Part shown: piece by piece, positions 57,450-64,000 of the stretch | Layout: every line of letters starts with the position of its first letter | Position numbering within the stretch: the stretch's first letter is position 1 | Assembly (NCBI GenBank): GCA_963971305.1 | Contig: OZ020307.1 | Coordinates: 52,015,702-52,079,701 of the forward strand | Source of the DNA: Arcuatula senhousia | Lineage: Eukaryota > Mollusca > Bivalvia > Mytilida > Mytilidae | Reading direction: 5' to 3' | Length of the DNA stretch: 64,000 nt | Translations under genes and position numbers: made by a program | The notes under the pieces: generated by a model | The model's database searches: none | What the model saw: the letters and a program-made list of their open reading frames with translations, nothing else | What the model was told of the DNA's origin: nothing

Positions 57450-59370
57450 AACTCCTTAATTATTTTAGGAATAGGGACAAATCCAGGACCTTGGAACATG
57501 GAGTACCCATGTGCTATATGTGAAAAAAGCGTGTCAATGGGAACAGAAAGCACTTGCATGTGATGAGTGTACCCACTGGTATCATGCATCATGCACAGGT
57601 ATAGACTCATCTGAATATGACCAATTAGCCAATACCTCAGTCTCATGTTACTGTATAGTCTGTAATGCACCAAACCAATCCACTGTCATTTATGACCTCA
57701 TAGATTCTGCACATAGCAAAACATAAAAAGACCAAAAAGATTTAAGCAACAGAAGCAGCCTTTCAACACCAATTAGTTCTTACTTTAAAGATCCTCTTGC
57801 TTTTTCGTCACCAAAATGTGTGCACCACCAGAAGCAGAAAAAATAACTGTGTATTGAAATTGTCAACTGCCAAAGCATCATAAACAAGAGATATAAACTT
57901 CAGGTCATGATAGAATCAAGAAACCCAGACATCATTTTCGGAACTGAAACTTGGCTAAGCGACGAAATAAGCTCTAGCTAAAACTAGGTTATGAAGTTAT
58001 TTGTAGAGATTGTCCAGGTGACCCGCATGGAGGTGTTCTACATGACCTTAATCTTAACTGCGTACTCACCAATAAAAACCACGAACTCTTTGCAGGCAAT
58101 ATTTAAACCAGATTAAGTAAGAAGATCATACTGACTTGCTTCTATCAGCCACCAACCAGAACAGATTAAAATTACACAGAAAGTGCTATTAACGATTTGA
58201 CACAACTTAGAAACATGCATAGAAATCATGTCTTTATACTCGGTGGTGGCTTCAACCTCCCTAATGTAGATTGGAAAACTACACAATACTATTAGCACAA
58301 AACTCTCATGATACAAAAATTAAATATCAACCACCAAGGTGCGACAACATCTTTTATTTGATTTACTTTTAACGTCAGAAACAGGACTAGTAAATAGATG
58401 GAAGACTATACCACCTCTCGGCAACAGTGATTATGACATTGTGCTTATAGACATAGCCAGTCAAATCATCAGATCAAAACAAACCAAGAGAACGATAAAC
58501 ATATAAACATAAACATAAACATATAAACCACAGTAACAAAACGCAGAAGGCATACACAAAAGCCAGACGAAGTGGAAACCAAAAGACAAAAGACACTAAA
58601 ATAACAGAAAGGCTGAGCTTCAGAGAGAAATGAGACGAACAAACAAAGCATTCATGGAGGATGTTGTCAGGCAAGACTTGCAGAAAAGCCCAAAGAGATT
58701 CTGGAGTTTTATATAAAACAAAAAACTAGATTCATTACAGATCACAACATTGAAATATAAGGACTGCTTTTTGCACAGCTACCAAGGCATTGATATTTAA
58801 CGACCAATTCCAGTCTTTATTTACAAATGAAAAACTAAGAAATTTGCCAGGCTTAGGATCCAGCACTTTCCTACCAAATCAAAGACATAATCATCGACGA
58901 AAGAGGAATCTACAAACTGCTGTGTCGACTTCAACCGTATAAAGTTACTTGTCCTGACAAAGTTCTCGTATTCATTCTAAAGAACACAGCAGAAACTGTA
59001 GCTTCTTTCCTTACGAAGATGTTCCAATTTTATCTTTACCAAGACAAGATACCAGACGAATGGAGGATAGTTAACGAGGTCCTTATCTACAAGAAAGGGG
59101 AAAAACATCAACCAGTCAACTATCGACCAGTGTCTCTTACCTCTACCTCATGCAAGTTACTAAAAACTTGTGACACACAGCACAAATCAGTGGCCACTTT
59201 GATCGCCACAATATTTAATGCGACGAACAGCACGGATTTAGATCATGCCGATCCTGCGAAACCGAGTTGATTGAGTCCATATATCAGATTGTCAGGAATA
59301 TAGACAGCGGGCAAAAGACAGAAGTAATTTTGTTGGACTTTTCGAACGCATTTAATTGACATTTGATGAA
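57450..59370 (+). pseudogene. Broken LINE: PHD finger, endonuclease, start of RT
   Basis: A non-LTR retrotransposon with many frameshifts and stops. In order: a PHD-type zinc finger (57480-57690; 'CAICEK', then 'ACDECTHWYHASCTG' and 'CYCIVCN'); an apurinic-type endonuclease (57850-58270; 'GTETWLS', 'YEVICRDCPGDPHGGV', 'FILGGGFNLPNVDW' for the usual GDFN); a 'GNSDYDIVL' box (58420-58450); and the N-terminal part of the RT (58900-59370; 'CPDKV', 'VNYRPVSLTSTSCKLL', 'LLDFSNAFN'). The catalytic FADD box and everything after it are missing. The layout resembles CR1/Jockey-type elements of marine invertebrates. It lies directly after the CCCTAA array. Confidence 0.75.
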
Positions 59371-60333
59371 TTCTTTAATTAAGTTAAAGCTGTCAACCCC
59401 CCCCCCCCCCCCAATAAAACCAAAAAATAACCCAAAACAGTAATGGTGTATGTTTTTTAAACAAGAGCAAAGGTTAAAATTTCTTTGTATTTAGGGTACT
59501 ATTTATGAGTTAAAGGTTGGGTTAATATCGTTTGGGACTAAAACATGTATCAATAAATATTATCACAACAAATTTCTAGGCAAAACGTTTTGTAATTAAG
59601 GCTTTCGCGCTTATTGTCTACTCAATACTCGTCAGATGCGCTCTAGCCAAAAGATTTGAGAACCTTAGAGTTTTTACAAAGAAGTTGATGCTGGAGCGGG
59701 CCATCCTCGGGAAATTGAACTCCACGAATTTTTTTTTTGTTTTTTTGTTTTTTTGTTTTTTTTTTTGCTTTTACAAAAGGTTAACCTTTTCTCTCTGAGT
59801 TTCATTTTTATTTTTGAATGCAAATTAAAAGAATTTGTTTGAACCGAATTTGTGAGTGCTTATCAGAAAATTTGATAATTTTTGACAATATTACGGTTAC
59901 AAAAATATATAGTTCCATTGATATTGAATCAAGAATATACTTAAGGAACCATTATTAAAAATTGCTGAGCTTCTTTTTTCGAGCTGAAGACAGTGACCGA
60001 ACTGTTTCTGAAAATGTCTCTTTCTTTTTTTTTTTTTTTGAGCAAAATTTGTTTTGTTGTATTGCTTGGCCTTTCAATCATTTGAAAATTTATCATGGTG
60101 ATTCATACATGTGCATTGAGATTGTTCAAACAATTTTTATGAAAAAAAATGAGTTCAGCAATAGTGTCCTTTTTAAACTTTAGATTAACAAAACAAATTA
60201 TGTACAAGGGTGAAAATTAAAAAAAAAAGTTAATATATACTATTAGTACAAATGATGAAAGACTATGAAATCGTGTCCCTGTTACGGTATTGTCATACTT
60301 AATTTCTACTTTTCTCAATAATGTAAAATACAG
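59371..60333. other. Non-coding sequence with C16 and T-runs
   Basis: Sixteen C in a row at 59397-59412 at the broken end of the LINE, T-runs at 59729-59766 and 60025-60040, and a minor dispersed repeat around 59600-59730. Confidence 0.5.
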
Positions 60334-60337
60334 AACA

Positions 60338-60373
60338 ATGTCGGACGAAGAAGACGACCCGATCGTGCATGAG
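60338..60373 (+). CDS. Possible first coding exon of RNA polymerase III RPC5
   Basis: ATG at 60338 opens MSDEEDDPIVHE, then GAG|GTACAA offers a splice donor at 60374. From recall, animal POLR3E (RPC5, a peripheral RNA polymerase III subunit acting in the nucleus) begins with a very similar acidic motif '(E)EDDPVVQE' and then 'IDVYL'. Upstream, TTCTACTTTTCTCAATAATG...ATACAG could be the acceptor of a 5' UTR intron ending at 60333. The next conserved segment ('YLFQYP') was not found in the remaining 3.6 kb, so the second exon would lie outside. The match is short, and a chance ORF (70 codons at 60290-60502) remains possible. Confidence 0.35.
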
Positions 60374-62694
60374 GTACAAAATCATGAAACATTTCAGTTG
60401 ACAAGCGATATTTGTTTGATTAAGAGTCTTTACATGAAAAATAACATTTTCAAATACTATAAATTACCTTACATGTGGATATTTCGAAGCAATACCTCTT
60501 AAATTTTCATATTTAGAAAAAAGGTGGAAGCGCATGTTAGTAAAGTTTTCCGGAATTCTGTCAATAATAGCAGAACAATGTTCATCATCTGATGAATAAA
60601 AATTTCCAGGGCATTTTAATTTCCTGTATTTTCCTCAGATTAGAAACGTGTTGAAACTAGACAAACAATGGCAACATAATACCATTGTAAACAAAAGCTT
60701 CAAATGAACTATTATTACATGTAAGCTGAACCTTAGACCAAATTATCTGTCGTTTAAAAGGTTATTTTATCATCCATATTTATTTTTTTCTATTCTGACG
60801 TTTATTTTTTATCTTTTTATTTTTGATGTTACTCTAACATGTCTAAAAAGCAACATAAAAAATAAAGAATAAGATAAGCTTTCAAACAACAGATAATTCG
60901 GTCTAGCAGAACCTTAATACATGTACACTGGGTTTACAGTGTCAAAGGACCCCATAATATATATATCTGGGGTTGTGTTACATCACTGTAAGCTTAGAGA
61001 CTTTTTAAGCCACCTCTTTTCAAAACTTGTATTGAACTTTTACAACCCTTGCGCATTGTTGAAATGAAATTGGTTTATCTTTGACTGTCCAATTGGTGAG
61101 CATAGTTAAGTTGAGTAGTTCATCATATTTAAGTGGTAAAGTGTCAATATACTGTAGCCTTTAAAATGTCAGTTCCCTAGAGGGATCACCAAAATTGTCC
61201 ACTGCATATCAAATACAGAATAAAAATATAACAACAGATATATTAATTAATTTTCATGTCAGAAAGTAGACTGAGTGTACATTGTTTATGCACTAAAAAA
61301 ACTATGTGTACATTTATCCAAATAATTATCAGGTTGGCACAAACCTTCACGTCTCTATTTTATAGTACACGTGCACTGTAACATGACACATCACGGAAAT
61401 AGTTTGAAATCTGATTGCATAATTTCAAAAGTTGGCAGTCCAGGGTAGGATGTAAAGACCATGCATGTTTACTGGTCAGATTGTAGTCTTTGTCACTTAG
61501 TAGAAGTTAGTTCTCACCATGTTTTCTATTATTTTGCACTTTTCCTGTATATTGTCATGGAACTTGATGGAATGTCATAAATTTTAAAGGCCAATTGTTA
61601 TTATTTCAAGATCATTAAGATCAGGATGCATTTTTGATCTAACCATGTCCAAATTATTTCAAGAATTACTTGCTGTCGAGATCTACTCTCACCAGTATAA
61701 ACCAAACCTGTTAAAAGACATACTGTACAGAATAAAAAAAAGATAAATGGTACAGGTACATGTATAAAACTGTAAGATTTATAAGCTCCTGCAAGGCGGG
61801 AGCTAAATTGCCTGAGTATACGTACTATGATGCATTAAACCGGAATAGGTATAAGCTAGTCAACATATCCCAAGGCTCACCAAACCAGGCGAAGTGGGCG
61901 AAAAAGTCGCCCTGAAAAGTTAAATTTCGCCTTTGTAATGTCACAGGGAGAAGTTGAAGTCGCCTTCTAAAATCGCGGTAATCGCCGACATTTCCCGTTT
62001 CTTTAAAAGATTAAACAAGGCTGCCTGTTTATTTGGTCATTTTACCTATCCCAGAGCTAATTAACAACCTGTCATGATGTGCTGTCAATGTTAATTACCA
62101 AATTCAAAAGTTTATTATCTTGTTAATAAACCAATTAGCGCCCAAGCCCGACAGCGATAGTCGGCTTGTACACCAAACTTGTTAATTAGATGGATTTAAC
62201 TCCCAATCATTAATTGGCTTCCAAGATTGATAAAAACTTAATATTAATGTGATTTGTTCACAAATAATTGACCAATTAACTGTAATTAATCCTTATTATT
62301 CATTTTGAAAGTTAAATTTCTAAGTTAAAGAAAAAAATAATGAACAGAGTTATGCCCCTTTAAAATTAATTTAATCTTTCAACACATACTTTTGTGTTCT
62401 TTTACCATTAGTTCAAAGAATGATATAATTAAATAAAAATAAACACCAACAAAGAATTTGAGCATAATAATTATTGCAAATTATATTTTTCATTTAGAAA
62501 ATCACCTTTCTAATTATTTTCAGAACCTCAGCTGGGTTTATATATACTTTTCCCAATTTTGTAATGCTCACTTAAAAATAATTTGGATTATCATATACTT
62601 AGACATAATAATGTTTAGATTTAACAACATGATAATAGAGTAATTTTTATAAAGAATTTTATTTTTTTTCCAAAAACACCTTCACCGTGTGATA
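60374..62694. other. AT-rich sequence, possibly an intron
   Basis: No exon or clear repeat was identified. Small hairpins: AGCTCCtGC/GCgGGAGCT near 61785-61805 and CCGAC/GTCGG near 62147-62163. A GGCGA-rich stretch lies at 61889-61988. Confidence 0.4.
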
Positions 62695-62765
62695 ATCACT
62701 TTCATTATCAACTGGTTCAGGTTATTATCAACTACTTCCGTTTTATTATCAAACGCCTTAATCGG
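62695..62765. repeat. Short tandem of TTATCAA (GATA-type) motifs
   Basis: 'ATTATCAACTGGTTCAGGTT', 'ATTATCAACTACTTCCGTTT' and 'ATTATCAAACGCC' follow one another, preceded by GTGATAATCAC. Each contains TGATAA/TTATCA, the GATA-factor core. Regulatory use is unproven. Confidence 0.45.
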
Positions 62766-62792
62766 AATTGTAATACAGACTTGGCCGTAGTC

Positions 62793-62956
62793 AATGGACC
62801 TACATGTATTCAGAAATTCAACTTCCGTACTCGTAAAATCTGACTGGACCAATCAATGACGTCGCAGCGTACTCGTAAAATTTGCCTTAACCAATCGGCG
62901 ACGTCGTGAACAATCACAATCCCAGAATGCCGTACAATTTCTGAATTGGTCCATTT
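62793..62956. mobile_element. MITE-like element with CCAAT/CRE direct repeats
   Basis: Ends AATGGACC...TTCAGAAATT (62793-62818) and AATTTCTGAATTGGTCCATT (62937-62956) are inverted copies apart from a 6-bp indel. The core holds two copies of a 42-bp repeat starting ACTCGTAAAAT (62829 and 62871), each with CCAATC and GACGTCG, so CCAAT-box and CRE-like motifs occur in pairs. Confidence 0.55.
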
Positions 62957-63039
62957 AAGTTATAGACATTTTCAAAACAACATCTTATGACAGACGACAC
63001 AGATACAACTAAAAGAGTGCAATTTTTGTATGAATTATA

Positions 63040-63175
63040 CCCCCGTCCCACTCATCCGTGGGTTTCATTTCTCCGTGGTATTTACGTTCATTCCAGCCAT
63101 ATTTTCAACTGTGACGTCACCATTTCTACGTAGCGACGTAACACGATGTAATGTTTTGTCTTGGTGTTTTGTTTA
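63040..63175. other. Stretch with palindromic CRE and ACGT motifs
   Basis: TGACGTCA at 63112-63119 is a perfect CRE palindrome, followed by TACGTAGCGACGTAAC. Two CTCCGTGG/ATCCGTGGG repeats precede it. Promoter-like, but no gene start is recognised nearby. Confidence 0.35.
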
Positions 63176-63280
63176 TTTACATTGATAAAACACAAATTTT
63201 AATCAGATGCTGTATGCAAATGCCATTTAAAAATACCATATATATTTCACACTAATATTGAAGTATATGATAAAAAGATC

Positions 63281-63410
63281 ATAACATGTCATTTTTTATA
63301 TCAGACCAAAATCAGCCCGCGGTCATTATCATCCCTCGAGCCTACGGCTCTCGGGCTGATATCATGACCTTGGGCTGATAATAGGTCTGATATGAAAAAT
63401 GGCATGTTAT
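63281..63410. mobile_element. Long near-perfect hairpin (130 bp), MITE-like
   Basis: ATAACATGtCATTTTTtATA on the left pairs with its inverse at the right end. Inner arms ATCAGACC, ATCAGCCC and GGTCAT pair with ATGACC, GGGCTGAT and GGTCTGAT, and the loop region CCTCGAGCC...GGCTCTCGGG pairs again. Nearly the whole element folds back. Confidence 0.7.
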
Positions 63411-63689
63411 AATCTATAATTATTGATATATCTGGAGATAAAGATAAAAAAAAAATATGTCTGGAGAAATAAAGATAAAATAAGTAATAAATCTGTAATA
63501 ATAAGACTTAAAAATAAATACAGTCATGTAGCATCAGCAATCTCTATAGTTAAGCCATAAGAAATAACCTTACCATGACTAAAGAATACCACTTTTAATT
63601 TACTTATGATAAAACTTATAGAGATTTCATATGTAGGAAATATAAAGCACTTTACAAAGAAGTATTGTAAATTATAAAGTTTATTTGTT

Positions 63690-63800
63690 TCAACGGTAGT
63701 GTCACGCGCCTCTCACTTCTCCCTTATTTGTTGTCACTTCTCCCTACTTGGCTCAGAGGGAGAAGTCACTTCTCCCTGTCATCCTGAAGTGTGGTGACCC
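63690..63800. repeat. Repeated and inverted ACTTCTCCCT motif
   Basis: 'TCACTTCTCCCT' occurs three times (63713, 63735, 63766), and the inverted AGGGAGAAGT stands at 63757-63766, making a small hairpin. Confidence 0.5.
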
Positions 63801-64000
63801 CTGATATCCGCACCCAATGGCACGGAATGCAAAATTAATTTTCTACTTTGTAATTTGTATTTCTAAAATTAAAATACGTAGATATTGTATTAATATGAAT
63901 AGTTTGAATATTTCTAGCTATAGAGATGTAAAGATTTTTTTGTTAATGAAAACGCTATATATTTCGTTGACGTCATAATTGTTCAAAACAAAATTACAGA

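Overview
This 64-kb window is gene-poor, AT-rich animal DNA. Its repeat types (termini resembling AGCTCACCTGA, reverse-transcriptase tails with an 'ACTCTTCCGGAGCACCTGAG'-like stretch, tRNA-derived SINEs with a 'CTCCGGTTTCCTCC' core, and degenerate CCCTAA blocks) together with a molluscan-style peptide GPCR point to a bivalve mollusc, most likely a mussel (Mytilidae). The assignment rests on recalled family resemblance, because no search was possible. There are no operons, rRNA genes, functional tRNA genes or CRISPR arrays.

Only one convincing host gene is seen: a class A peptide-type GPCR of 357 aa at 27327-28400 (+), in one coding exon behind a 3' splice site. A 12-codon exon at 60338-60373 may be the first coding exon of the RNA polymerase III subunit RPC5 (POLR3E) gene, but nothing else of that gene lies in the window. 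All other coding-like sequence belongs to transposable elements.

Layout: 1-2.5 kb holds dispersed repeats and a GAGTTC fold-back element with a target-site duplication. A decayed Harbinger-type DNA transposon lies at 2.6-4.6 kb and a 5'-truncated LINE at 5.0-6.2 kb. Nested hairpin-headed elements with tandem cores occupy 6.3-8.0 kb. A GCGGCCGC-punctuated repeat lies at 9.5-9.9 kb, a tRNA-derived SINE at 12.3-12.6 kb and a 5.8-kb purine-rich satellite at 12.6-18.4 kb. A five-copy 389-bp array carrying tRNA-like pol III boxes, flanked by a 13-bp duplication, lies at 19.56-21.49 kb. Two elements with AGCTCACC termini lie in opposite orientation at 22.6-24.4 and 37.6-39.1 kb. A hAT-like MITE and a fold-back sequence precede the GPCR, and a Tc1-like MITE and another hairpin-headed element follow it. 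From 28 to 48 kb there are many decayed copies of one reverse-transcriptase element. From 48 to 57.4 kb there is degenerate telomere-like CCCTAA DNA alternating with three related ~100-bp spacers, invaded twice by that retroelement. A broken PHD-endonuclease-RT LINE follows at 57.45-59.4 kb. The last 4 kb contains MITEs with CCAAT, CRE and GATA-like motifs.

The points most worth following are: (1) one shared terminal architecture in four otherwise different tandem-core elements; (2) the 389-bp pentamer that looks as if it was inserted as a multimer; (3) the telomere-like higher-order array, with one retroelement 3' end joined directly to CCCTAA repeats in the polarity expected for telomere-primed reverse transcription; and (4) a satellite carrying about 27 palindromic NFAT/AP-1-like composites.
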